Shown piece by piece: positions 35,337 to 43,464 of a stretch of DNA of 64,000 bases; position 1 is the stretch's first letter; each line of letters starts with the position of its first letter. Made by a program: the position numbers and the translations under genes. Source of the stretch: Patulibacter defluvii (lineage in GTDB: Bacteria; Actinomycetota; Thermoleophilia; Solirubrobacterales; Solirubrobacteraceae); the NCBI RefSeq assembly GCF_034096925.1, contig NZ_JAWZSQ010000009.1, positions 113,230 to 177,229 on the forward strand. Reading direction: 5' to 3'. Below the pieces are notes generated by a model. It saw only the letters and a program-made list of their open reading frames with translations. It had not been told where the DNA came from and did not search any database.

Positions 35337-37253
35337 TCAGCCGGTCGGCAGCCAGACCTGGAAGTCGTCGACCACCCGCGACGGCCCGGCGAGCTTGCAG
35401 GCCGCGCTCGGGGCCAGCAACGCCGGGATCGCCACCACGTGGCCCTCGCGCTGGCCGCGCTCCAGGTCCGGGCACGCCCCGACCAGCCGCCCGCCGGGGC
35501 TGCCCGTCTCCCCCAGCGACCAGGCCGGGACCGCCGCCAGCGAGAGCACCGGGCGGTCGCCGCCGTCGGGCGGGACGCCGGTCTCCAGCAGGTCGGCGTG
35601 ACGCGACCAGAAGCCCGGCACGCTGACGATCAGCGCCAGCGCCAGCACCAGCCCGTAGGCCGTCAGCGGCCGCTGCCCGCCCAGCCGCACCGCGACCGCC
35701 GGCCGCCAGCTCGCGAGCGCCAGCACCACCAGCGCGACCGCCAGCGCGATCAGGCCCTGCTCGGCCGGGGTCCGGTCGAAGGTCGCCCCCAGCCAGCGGT
35801 CGCGGGCCACCGCCAAGAGCGTCACCTGGACCACCGTCACCGCCACCGCGGCCACCGCCAGCGCCCGCCGGGCCGTCGCGCCGGTCGGCCGCAGCGACCA
35901 GACCGCCGCCGCCAGCAGCACCGTGCAGGGCGCCAGGTAGCGGACCGCGCTGGCCGAGAAGTCGGGGTTGGTGACCCCGTTCAGCGACGCGATCCCGGTC
36001 GCCGGCGCGACCGTCCACGCCAGCAGCCCGAGCACCCCGCCGACCGCCACGATCCGCCGCAGCGGCGTGCCCCAGCGCAGCACCGCCAGCGCCAGCAGCC
36101 CGAGCAGCGGCACCGGCCAGGCGTAGCGCAGGTAGCGATCGCCGGCCAGGTCGATCATCGTCCCCGGGTGCGACAGGAAGCGATCGACGAACGGCTGCAC
36201 GTAGGGCGGCACCGGATCGCCGAACGAGAACGACATCAGCGGCCACGCCGGATGGCCGTGGAGGACCGCGTTGCGGGCCAGCCAGACCCCGCCCGCGGCC
36301 AGCGACAGCGCCAGCGCCGCCCACCACCAACGGCGCGCGCGCAGCACGGCCCAGACCGCCTGGCGGTCGCGGAAGGCCAACAGCAGCACCACCAGCACCC
36401 CGCAGGCGGCGGTCGTCTTCGTCCCGACCGCCAGCAGCAGCCCGCAGGCCCCCAGCAGCAGCGCCGCGACCCCGCCCTCGCGATCGAGCACGATCCCGTC
36501 GTCGGGCCGCAGCCGCCGCGCGCCGTCGACGGCCAGCGCTGCCCCGACCGCGACCAGCGCCGCCGCCGACATGTCGGTCGCCGACTGGGTCGCCTGGATC
36601 ACCGTAGGGATGCTCAGCAGCGCGCACGCCACCGCTCCCCACGCCGCCGTCGGCGACCCGCCCAGCCGCCGCGTCAGCAGCCAGGTGCCCAGCGCCAGCG
36701 CGCCGAAGGTCAACGGCCCGACCAGCAGCCCCGCCGCGGTCGCGCCGAGCAACGCGATCAGCCAGCCGCTGGCCAGCTCGCCGCCGACCGGATAGGCCTC
36801 GATCGGCAGCGTCTGGACCACCACCGGACGACCGCCGAGCGCATCCTCCGCCGCCCACGCCGCCGGCAGCGGCAGGTGGTAGCCCATCCCGTCGAGCCCG
36901 ATCGCCGGCCGCAGCAGCCCGAGCACCGCTACCACCACGGTCAGCGCCGCGACCGCCCACAGCATCGCCCGCGCCGGCCCGTCGAGCGTCCGATCCGCCC
37001 GCCCCGCCGGCACCCGCCACAGCACCCCCAGCGCCAGCAGCACCGACAGCACCGCCACCACCGCCGTCGTCCCGCCCGGCAGCAGCTGCGTCGCCAGCCC
37101 GGTCACCTGGACCGCCAGCCACGTCCACACCAGCGTCCCCGCCACCCGCAGCGCCCCGTCGCCGCCGGCGCTGCGACCGGCCAGCCGCCAACCCGCCGCC
37201 ACCAGCAGGCCCAGCACCCCGAGCCCGACGACGGTGTGGACCCAGAACGGCAT
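35337..37253 (-). CDS. GT-C-like polytopic membrane protein (paralogue A)
   Basis: 638 residues with about 12 membrane helices. It keeps the landmarks of its downstream paralogue: LDGMGYHLPLPAAW in the first exported loop, WLARNAVLHGHPAWPLM, FSFGDPVPP, AGDRYLRYAWP, PAWSLG and a C-terminal VVDDFQVWLPTG. A tandem duplication with a methyltransferase gene between the copies is the simplest history. The ATG overlaps the GT2 stop (TGATG), so it is coupled to the GT2 that presumably makes its lipid-linked donor. Confidence 0.75.
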   Translation of the reverse strand: MPFWVHTVVGLGVLGLLVAAGWRLAGRSAGGDGALRVAGTLVWTWLAVQVTGLATQLLPGGTTAVVAVLSVLLALGVLWRVPAGRADRTLDGPARAMLWAVAALTVVVAVLGLLRPAIGLDGMGYHLPLPAAWAAEDALGGRPVVVQTLPIEAYPVGGELASGWLIALLGATAAGLLVGPLTFGALALGTWLLTRRLGGSPTAAWGAVACALLSIPTVIQATQSATDMSAAALVAVGAALAVDGARRLRPDDGIVLDREGGVAALLLGACGLLLAVGTKTTAACGVLVVLLLAFRDRQAVWAVLRARRWWWAALALSLAAGGVWLARNAVLHGHPAWPLMSFSFGDPVPPYVQPFVDRFLSHPGTMIDLAGDRYLRYAWPVPLLGLLALAVLRWGTPLRRIVAVGGVLGLLAWTVAPATGIASLNGVTNPDFSASAVRYLAPCTVLLAAAVWSLRPTGATARRALAVAAVAVTVVQVTLLAVARDRWLGATFDRTPAEQGLIALAVALVVLALASWRPAVAVRLGGQRPLTAYGLVLALALIVSVPGFWSRHADLLETGVPPDGGDRPVLSLAAVPAWSLGETGSPGGRLVGACPDLERGQREGHVVAIPALLAPSAACKLAGPSRVVDDFQVWLPTG

Positions 37254-38083
37254 CAGGGCGCGGGCGTCCGGTCCAGCAGCGGCTCGCCCTCGGCGTCGCG
37301 CAGCCGCGGCGGCGGCACCTGGCGGGCGGCCGGGACGAACCGCTGGTCGCGCCAGATCCGCGCCCGGTGCAGGTTCAGCCGGACGCCGATCCACATCGCC
37401 TTCAGCGCGTAGACCGAGGCGGCCCGGAACTTGATCGAGGAGGCCTCCTCGAAGTAGCGCGTGCGGCAGGGCACCTCGACGATCGGAACCCCCATGTGGG
37501 CCGCCTGGTAGAGGACCTCGCTGTCGAAGCTGAAGCCGATCGCGTTGCGCAGCCAGGGCAGCTCCAGCAGCAGCTTGCGGCTGTAGGCGCGGTAGCCGGT
37601 GTGGCACTCGGCCAGCTGCGTCCGCATCATCTTGTTCTGGAGCGTGGTCAGCGCGCGGTTGGCGTACCACTTGATCCGCGGCATCCCGCCGGCCAGCGCG
37701 CTGCGGGCGTCGGGCAGGAAGCGCGAGCCGAGCACCAGGTCGGCGCGGCCCTCGACGATCGGCCGCACCATCGACGGGATCAGGTCCGGCGCGTACTGGC
37801 CGTCGGGGTGGAGCATCACCACGATGTCGGCGCCGCGCTGGAGGGCGTGGAGGTAGCAGGTCTTCTGGTTCGCCCCGTAGCCCGCGTTGTGCGGGTGCCA
37901 GAGGGTCGAGATGTTCAGCCGCTCGGCGACCTCGAGCGTCTCGTCGGTCGAGGAGTCGTCGACCAGGATCAGCTCGTCGACCCACTCGCGCGGGATCGCG
38001 CCGACCGTCGCCTCCAGCGTCCGCGCCGCGTTGTGCGCGGGCATCACCACGATCGTGCGGTGGTTCGGCGCTGCCTCGCTCAT
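37253..38083 (-). CDS. Family 2 glycosyltransferase (polyprenyl-phosphate sugar synthase-like)
   Basis: 276 residues. GT-A fold with VVMPAHNAARTLEATV, LILVDDSSTDET (D42, D43) and LHPDGQYAPD (D94 region binds metal), plus the dolichol-phosphate-mannose-synthase-like middle LVLGSRF and HTGYRAYSRKLLL. No clear membrane helix follows, so it is soluble or peripheral. It would load a sugar onto a polyprenyl phosphate as donor for the GT-C proteins downstream. ATGA overlap with the upstream methyltransferase and TGATG overlap with the downstream GT-C gene mark a tight operon. Confidence 0.9.
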   Translation of the reverse strand: MSEAAPNHRTIVVMPAHNAARTLEATVGAIPREWVDELILVDDSSTDETLEVAERLNISTLWHPHNAGYGANQKTCYLHALQRGADIVVMLHPDGQYAPDLIPSMVRPIVEGRADLVLGSRFLPDARSALAGGMPRIKWYANRALTTLQNKMMRTQLAECHTGYRAYSRKLLLELPWLRNAIGFSFDSEVLYQAAHMGVPIVEVPCRTRYFEEASSIKFRAASVYALKAMWIGVRLNLHRARIWRDQRFVPAARQVPPPRLRDAEGEPLLDRTPAP

Positions 38084-39021
38084 CGCTCCCCCTTGCGTGC
38101 CTCGACGTAGATGCCGGCGCCGCGCCCGTCGGCCGCCTCGGCGACCGCGGCCCACGCCGCCAGCGGCAGCAGCGCCGCCGCGACGACCCCCGTCCACGCC
38201 CGCCGCAGCGGGCCGATCGGCCGCTGCCGGGCCGAGGGCCGACGGACCGCATCGTAGAGATCCGCCGTCGCGGGCACCCGGCCCACCAGCCCGTGGAGGG
38301 CGCAGAAGACCGACTGCCCGGCCCGCAGGTGACCGATCCGGCCGACCGCGAAGCCGTCCTCCTCCAGCCCCCGGCGGAGCGCGGCGGGATCGAAGTGGAC
38401 CAGGTGCCGCGGCAGGTCCCAGGCCAGCCAGCGGTCGCCGAACGAGCGCGCCTGGCGGCTGCCGGCGTTCGGGCAGGCGATCAGCAGCACGCCGCCGTCG
38501 GCCAGCAGCCGGTGGGCCTCGCGGACGGCGGCCCGCGGCTCCGGCAGGTGCTCGATCACGTGCCAGAGGACGACCGCGGCGGCGCCGTCGGCCGGCCGCT
38601 CCAGGTCCTCCAGCCCGAGGTCGAGCAGGTCGGCGCGCGCGGGACCCTGCTCGCCCCCGCGCTCAAGCCCGATCGCGGAGCGGCCGCGGCGGGCGAGCGC
38701 GTCGACCAGGTGGCCGTCGCCGGCGCCGACGTCGACCACCGGCCCGCGGGGGGCGATCCGGTCGAGCCGGCGGGCGATGCTGCCGCGGGTGACCCGCAGG
38801 ATCGCGTCGCCGGGGCCGGAGAAGCGGCCGCCCTCGGGCCGGTACCAGCTGGCGTAGGCGGCGTCGAGCTCCGCGGCGTCGGGCCACGGCCAGGTCAGCT
38901 GGACCCCGCAGCCGCGGCAGCGCACGCGGCGGCGGCCGGCGGCGACGGCGGTCGCGGTCGGGGCGTCGCACCAGGGGCAGTGGGCGGGGCCGCTGGCGTC
39001 CGCGCTCGGGGTCGTCGGCAC
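38080..39021 (-). CDS. Zinc-ribbon class I methyltransferase
   Basis: 313 residues. An N-terminal zinc ribbon (C15, C18, C35, C38 in CPWC and CRGC) precedes a SAM methyltransferase with VVDVGAGDGHL (95-105), VVLWHVIEHLPEPRAAVREA and LLIACPNAGSRQ. A hydrophobic segment near the C-terminus (AWTGVVAAALLPLAAWAAVAE) suggests a membrane link. This layout is common in methyltransferases of glycan and lipid modification clusters. GTG 39021 has TACGAT at 39034-39029, seven nt upstream. It leads the five-gene minus-strand operon down to 32632. Confidence 0.82.
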   Translation of the reverse strand: MPTTPSADASGPAHCPWCDAPTATAVAAGRRRVRCRGCGVQLTWPWPDAAELDAAYASWYRPEGGRFSGPGDAILRVTRGSIARRLDRIAPRGPVVDVGAGDGHLVDALARRGRSAIGLERGGEQGPARADLLDLGLEDLERPADGAAAVVLWHVIEHLPEPRAAVREAHRLLADGGVLLIACPNAGSRQARSFGDRWLAWDLPRHLVHFDPAALRRGLEEDGFAVGRIGHLRAGQSVFCALHGLVGRVPATADLYDAVRRPSARQRPIGPLRRAWTGVVAAALLPLAAWAAVAEAADGRGAGIYVEARKGER

Positions 39022-39221
39022 GCGCCGGATCGTAGATGGCGACGGGCGCGGGCGGCCCGCCGGCGGGCCCCGTCTGCCACCCTGTCCGACCCGTGTCCGG
39101 TGCCCCCGCCCGCCCCGTCCCGTCCCCCGCCGAGCCGTCCGACGACGACGCTCGCGGGCCGGTGCAACGGCAGTTGCAGGGAGTTCTCGCACCGTCCGAC
39201 CCGGGGCCTACCGTCGAGGGC

Positions 39222-39923
39222 ATGGTCTCCTCCGCGATCGCCGATGCGCGGGTGGGCGGGTTGCTCAGCTCGCACCACCCGCTGGGGACCTCGACCGGCC
39301 ACCTGACCGAGCTGCGCGGCCAGTGGGACATGCTCGTCACGCGCGCGTTCGACGTCTCGACGCTGGCGGTCGAGCTGGCGGCGCTCTCGGAGCCGGAGTT
39401 CCTGAGCCTCTGCGACTGGCTGGCGGCCAGCCGCCGCGAGCTGCCGTTCCGCTTCCTCAGCGTCCACGCGCCGACCAAGCACCGCGAGCTGCCGGAGTCG
39501 GCGCTGGTCGAGCGCCTGCGGGCGCTGCCGGCGGTGGTCGACGCGATCGTCGTCCACCCCGACGCGATCGAGCGGCCGGAGCGCTACGCCGCGCTCGGCG
39601 CCACCGTGGTGCTGGAGAACATGGACGCCCGCAAGGCCGACGGCCGCACCGCCGACGAGCTGGAGCCGTTCTTCGCCGCGCTGCCGGAGGCCGGCTTCTG
39701 CCTCGACGTGCCCCACGCGCAGTCGATCGACCCGTCGCTGGACGAGGCCCAGCGGCTGCTCGACGCGTTCGGCGAGCGGCTGCGCCACGTCCACCTCAGC
39801 TCGCTCGACGAGCACTGCCACCACGTGCCGCTGCGGCCCGCCGACGAGGAGGCGTTCGGCCCGGTGCTGCAGCGCTGCCTGGACGTGCCGTGGATCCTCG
39901 AGGCGCCGCTGCCGCCGCGCTGA
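39222..39923 (+). CDS. Putative TIM-barrel protein, sugar-isomerase/endonuclease-IV-like
   Basis: 233 residues. Short beta-alpha repeats with charged strand ends are visible (FLSVHAPTKHREL, DAIVVHPDAIE, TVVLENMDARK, FCLDVPHAQSID, HVHLSSLDEHCHHVP, WILEAPLP). The His, Glu and Asp at strand ends (HAP, HPD, LENMD, DVPHA, HLSSLDEH) follow the metal-site pattern of xylose-isomerase-like TIM barrels. Reaction unknown. ATG 39222 has TACCGT 7 nt upstream (39209-39214), a leaderless layout. Confidence 0.65.
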   Translation: MVSSAIADARVGGLLSSHHPLGTSTGHLTELRGQWDMLVTRAFDVSTLAVELAALSEPEFLSLCDWLAASRRELPFRFLSVHAPTKHRELPESALVERLRALPAVVDAIVVHPDAIERPERYAALGATVVLENMDARKADGRTADELEPFFAALPEAGFCLDVPHAQSIDPSLDEAQRLLDAFGERLRHVHLSSLDEHCHHVPLRPADEEAFGPVLQRCLDVPWILEAPLPPR

Positions 39924-39983
39924 GCGGGGGCCGATCGGGGCGCCGCGAGCAGGAATCGCGGGCCCGGAGGGGTACGTTCCCGC

Positions 39984-40982
39984 GTGAGCGACACCCCGCA
40001 CGGCGCGCTGGAGCGCCTGGCCGAGCACGGTCGGCGCGGCTTCCCGCACCTGCTGGAGGCCCGCCGGCGCACCGAGCGCGACCTCGCCGCGACCCAGCGG
40101 CGGCTGGCCGACGTCCCGCTCGACCCGGGCGCCTCGATCGTGCTGATGGGCTCGTGGGGCCGGCGCGAGCGGACGGTCGGCAGCGACGACGACTTCCTGG
40201 TGCTCGTGGCCGGCGACGAGCGGCCCGGCGCCCGCCCGGCGCTGGCCGACCTGGAGGGCGTGCTCGGCGCCGGCGAGGCGAAGCCCGGCACCCAGGAGAT
40301 CTTCGGGACCCAGGTCTTCGTCGAGCCGCTGGCCAGCAACATCGGGCTCGAGGACGACTCCAACAGCAACCTGACGCGGCGGATGCTGCTGCTGCTGGAG
40401 TCGCTGCCGGTGCTCGGCCCGGAGGCCTACCGCGAGGCCTTCGCGCGGGTGATCGACGGCTACCTGGCCGGGCAGGCGAAGGACTACCGGCCGCCGCGGT
40501 TCCTGCTCAACGACCTGATCCGCTACTGGCGCACGATCTGCGTCGACTTCGCCGGCAAGGCCCGCGCCGACGAGCGCAAGTGGGGCCTGCGCAACGCCAA
40601 GCTGCGGCTGAACCGGAAGCTGCTCTTCGCCGGCGGGCTGGTGCCGGTGCTGCTCTGCCACGAGCACCGCCGCAGCGAGCAGCGCGAGGTCCTGATCGAC
40701 CAGCTCCAGGCGCCGCCGACCGACCGCCTGGCGCAGGCCTTCCTGCGCTTCGACGCGGCCGACGCCGGGGTCCGCGCGCTCGGCGCCTACGACCGCTGGA
40801 TCGGGCTGCTCGACGACCAGACGGTCCGCGACCACCTGACCGGGCTGACCCGCGACGCCGCCGCCGAGGATCCGCTCTTCCGCGACGTCCGGCGGATGGC
40901 CAAGGAGTTCGAGCAGGGCCTGCTGGCGCTGCTCTTCGAGACCCCGCTGAGCCCGCTCGTGCGCGAGTTCGGGGTCTTCTAG
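39984..40982 (+). CDS. Nucleotidyltransferase-fold protein (DUF294/GlnD-like)
   Basis: 332 residues. GSWGRRERTVGSDDDFLVL (G56-L74) is the GS-x-D-x-D catalytic signature of polymerase-beta-type nucleotidyltransferases, followed by a helical domain with LNDLIRYWRTICVDFAGK and KWGLRNAKLRLNRKLLFAGG as in DUF294-type putative signal-transduction enzymes. Its target is unknown. GTG 39984 has TACGTT 5 nt upstream (39973-39978). Its stop shares CTAG with the convergent gene. Confidence 0.75.
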   Translation: MSDTPHGALERLAEHGRRGFPHLLEARRRTERDLAATQRRLADVPLDPGASIVLMGSWGRRERTVGSDDDFLVLVAGDERPGARPALADLEGVLGAGEAKPGTQEIFGTQVFVEPLASNIGLEDDSNSNLTRRMLLLLESLPVLGPEAYREAFARVIDGYLAGQAKDYRPPRFLLNDLIRYWRTICVDFAGKARADERKWGLRNAKLRLNRKLLFAGGLVPVLLCHEHRRSEQREVLIDQLQAPPTDRLAQAFLRFDAADAGVRALGAYDRWIGLLDDQTVRDHLTGLTRDAAAEDPLFRDVRRMAKEFEQGLLALLFETPLSPLVREFGVF

Positions 40983-41365
40983 CGCCCCCGCGCCCGCTCG
41001 CGGAGGGCGTCGAGCTGCTGGCGCGCGACGCGACCCAGCCGTCCCCCGGCGGGATCGTCGGCCAGCTGCCGCAGCGCCTCGCGCGCGGCCGGGGCGGGGA
41101 TCGTGCCGAGGGCGAGGATCGCCTTCCGCCGCGGCTCGCTGGCGACCGCCGGGTCGAGCGCGATCGCCGCGACCGCCTCGGGCACGCCGTCGGCGGCCTG
41201 CTCGTGGGCCTCGCGGACGAGCAGGATCAGCAGGTCTCCCGCGGCCCGCGCGGCGTGGGCGTCGCCGATCTGGCGGGCCAGCGCGGCCAGGTCGCCGGCC
41301 TCGCGGGCGGCGCGGGCCTCGCGGGCCGCGCGGTTGATCGTGCGCCAGGTCGAGAGCAGCCCCAC
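40979..41365 (-). CDS. Small Ala-rich helical protein, HEAT-like
   Basis: 128 residues, almost all helical and Ala/Arg-rich (AREARAAREAGDLAALARQI, AVAAIALDPAVASEPRRKAI, LRQLADDPAGGRLGRVARQQ). Repeating helix pairs resemble HEAT-type repeats; no catalytic motif. GTG 41365 is supported by TATCGT at 41379-41374, eight nt upstream. Composition is easily mimicked by shadow frames, so confidence is moderate. Confidence 0.55.
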   Translation of the reverse strand: MGLLSTWRTINRAAREARAAREAGDLAALARQIGDAHAARAAGDLLILLVREAHEQAADGVPEAVAAIALDPAVASEPRRKAILALGTIPAPAAREALRQLADDPAGGRLGRVARQQLDALRERARGR

Positions 41366-41490
41366 GGACGCGAACGATAGGGCCGACCGTCCCCGGCCGG
41401 CGGAACTCATCACGAAGCGATGAAAATCGGCCGATCCGTTCTCGCCGCCACCGGCTGAATCGGGGCCGGATTGCGCATAGCGTGCCGAGC

Positions 41491-42405
41491 ATGAAGCTCT
41501 CCCCCGCCACGCGCCGCATGAACGTCGTCGCCGTGGTCCTCCCCTTCGTCGGGGTGCTGACCGCGATCGCCCTGCTGTGGGGCTCGCACGTGACGTGGTT
41601 CGACCTCGCGATGCTCGTCTCGACCTACCTGGTCGGGGCGTTCGGGGTCACGATCGGCTTCCACCGGCTGCTGACCCACGGGGCGGTCCAGGCCAAGCCT
41701 TGGGTCCGCTACGCGTTCGTGATCGCCGGCTCGACCGCGATCGAGGGGCCGGCGCTGGTCTGGGCGGCCAACCACCGCAAGCACCACAGCCACACCGACC
41801 AGGACGGCGATCCGCACTCCCCGCACGTCGGCGGCGGCGAGGGCCTGCGGGGCCTGATCCACGCCCACATGGGCTGGCTGTGGTCGAAGCAGGTCGAGCA
41901 CGGCACCCCCCGCCGCCACGCGCCGGACCTGCTGCGCGACAAGGGCCTGGTGAAGATCTCGAAGGCCTTCCCGTGGATCGCCCTCGCCAGCCTCGGCTTC
42001 CCGTTCGTCGCCGGCCTGGCCTACTACGGCACCCTCGGCGGCGCGCTCCAGACCTTCGTCTGGGCCGGCCTGGTGCGGATCTTCTTCCTCCACCACGTGA
42101 CCTGGAGCATCAACTCGATCTGCCACTTCTCGGGCTACACGCGGTTCGACATCGACGACCACTCGCGCAACAACCCGTTCCTGGCGATCCTCTCGCTGGG
42201 CGAGAGCTGGCACCACAACCACCACGCGTTCCCCCGCTCCGCCTCGCACGGGATGCGCTGGTACGAGGTCGACATCTCGGCGCTGGTGATCAAGGGCTTC
42301 GTGAAGCTCGGCCTGATGAGCAAGCCGGTCTACATCAGCCGCGAGCGCCAGGCCGAGAAGCTGCCCGGCGGCGCCCCGGCCGGCGTCGCGGTCGAGAGCG
42401 CCTGA
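41491..42405 (+). CDS. Membrane acyl-CoA (Delta9-type) fatty acid desaturase
   Basis: 304 residues with the three di-iron histidine boxes: HRLLTH (58-63), HRKHH (95-99) and HHNHH (241-245), and four membrane helices (about 11-30, 38-57, 72-90 and 165-195). The TRFDIDDHSRNN and SLGESWHHNHHAFP segments are characteristic of stearoyl-CoA-desaturase-like enzymes that introduce a cis double bond for membrane fluidity. ATG 41491 has TAGCGT 7 nt upstream (41478-41483), consistent with leaderless transcription. Reductant partners are not in the neighbourhood. Confidence 0.93.
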   Translation: MKLSPATRRMNVVAVVLPFVGVLTAIALLWGSHVTWFDLAMLVSTYLVGAFGVTIGFHRLLTHGAVQAKPWVRYAFVIAGSTAIEGPALVWAANHRKHHSHTDQDGDPHSPHVGGGEGLRGLIHAHMGWLWSKQVEHGTPRRHAPDLLRDKGLVKISKAFPWIALASLGFPFVAGLAYYGTLGGALQTFVWAGLVRIFFLHHVTWSINSICHFSGYTRFDIDDHSRNNPFLAILSLGESWHHNHHAFPRSASHGMRWYEVDISALVIKGFVKLGLMSKPVYISRERQAEKLPGGAPAGVAVESA

Positions 42406-42434
42406 GCCCCCCTTCAGTCCCCCTCTGGAGCACG

Positions 42435-42463
42435 CGGGCGCGGCCGGTCACCGGCCGCGCCCG
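42435..42463. terminator. Bidirectional hairpin between desaturase and ABC permease genes
   Basis: Perfect 14-bp stem (42435-42448 with 42450-42463) almost without a loop, in the 66-bp gap between convergent genes. Confidence 0.65.
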
Positions 42464-42471
42464 TCGTCGTC

Positions 42472-43464
42472 CTAGCGCCGCGCCGCCAGCGAGTTCAGGG
42501 CCACCGCCGCGACGATGATCGCCGCGCTGATGATGTCCTGGTACTGCGGACCGACGTTGAGGATGTTGAAGGCGTTGGTGATCAGCGCCAGCAGCAGCAC
42601 CCCGAGCACGGTCCGCCAGACCGCGCCCTGACCGCCCTTGATGCTGGTGCCGCCGATCACCACCGCGGCGATCGTGTCGAGGGCCAGGCTGCCCGCCCCG
42701 CCCGGCGCCGCCTGGCCGGTGCCCGACTTCGAGACCTCGACCACGCCGGCGAGGGTCGCGGTCAGGCCGCAGACGACGAAGGTGCTCGCCGTCACCAGCG
42801 CCACCCGCACGCCCGACAGCCGCGCCGCCTCGGCGTTGCCCCCGACCGCGTAGACGTAGCGGCCGAAGCGGGTCCGCGACAGCACCGCCCCCAGCAGCAG
42901 CGCCACCAGCGCGAACAGCACCACCGGGTTCGGGACGCCGGGGATCGCCTCGCCGCGGCCGAGCCAGACGAAGCTGTCGAAGCGCGAGGCGTCGATCAGG
43001 AAGCCGCCGGTGACCGCCACCGCGACGCCGCTGAAGGCCAGCCCCGAGGCCAGCGTGGCGAGGAACGAGTGGAGCCCGATCCCCGTCACCAGCAGCCCGT
43101 TGAGCGCCCCCAGCAGCGCCCCGGCCAGGGCTCCCATCAGCAGCCCGACGACCGGGTCGACGTGCAGCGCCGCCCAGGCCGCGACCGCGCCGGCGACGGC
43201 GAACATCGCCCCCACCGAGAGGTCGAAGCCGCCGGCGATGATCACCAGCGTCGCCCCGCAGGCCGCGATCCCGATGAAGGCGTTCTGGTTGAGGACGTTC
43301 AGCAGGTTCTGGCTGGTCAGGAAGTTCGGGGTCGTGATCGAGAGGACCACGAACAGCGCCACGAAGACGCCGACGATCCCGTAGTCGCGGGCGACGCTGC
43401 GGGCGTCGCGGCCGAACGCGAACCGCGGCGCTCCCGCCGCCGCGTCGATGGTCTCCGTGCTCAC
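42472..43464 (-). CDS. Ribose-type ABC transporter permease (RbsC-like)
   Basis: 330 residues, about ten membrane helices. The LVIIAGGFDLSVGAMFAVAG segment and SGVRVALVTASTFVVCGLTA match the BPD_transp_2 family of sugar importers, and GGTSIKGGQGAVWRTVLGVL is the family's late signature. The GTG overlaps the ATPase stop (GTGA). Last gene of the binding protein, ATPase, permease operon. Confidence 0.92.
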   Translation of the reverse strand: MSTETIDAAAGAPRFAFGRDARSVARDYGIVGVFVALFVVLSITTPNFLTSQNLLNVLNQNAFIGIAACGATLVIIAGGFDLSVGAMFAVAGAVAAWAALHVDPVVGLLMGALAGALLGALNGLLVTGIGLHSFLATLASGLAFSGVAVAVTGGFLIDASRFDSFVWLGRGEAIPGVPNPVVLFALVALLLGAVLSRTRFGRYVYAVGGNAEAARLSGVRVALVTASTFVVCGLTATLAGVVEVSKSGTGQAAPGGAGSLALDTIAAVVIGGTSIKGGQGAVWRTVLGVLLLALITNAFNILNVGPQYQDIISAAIIVAAVALNSLAARR

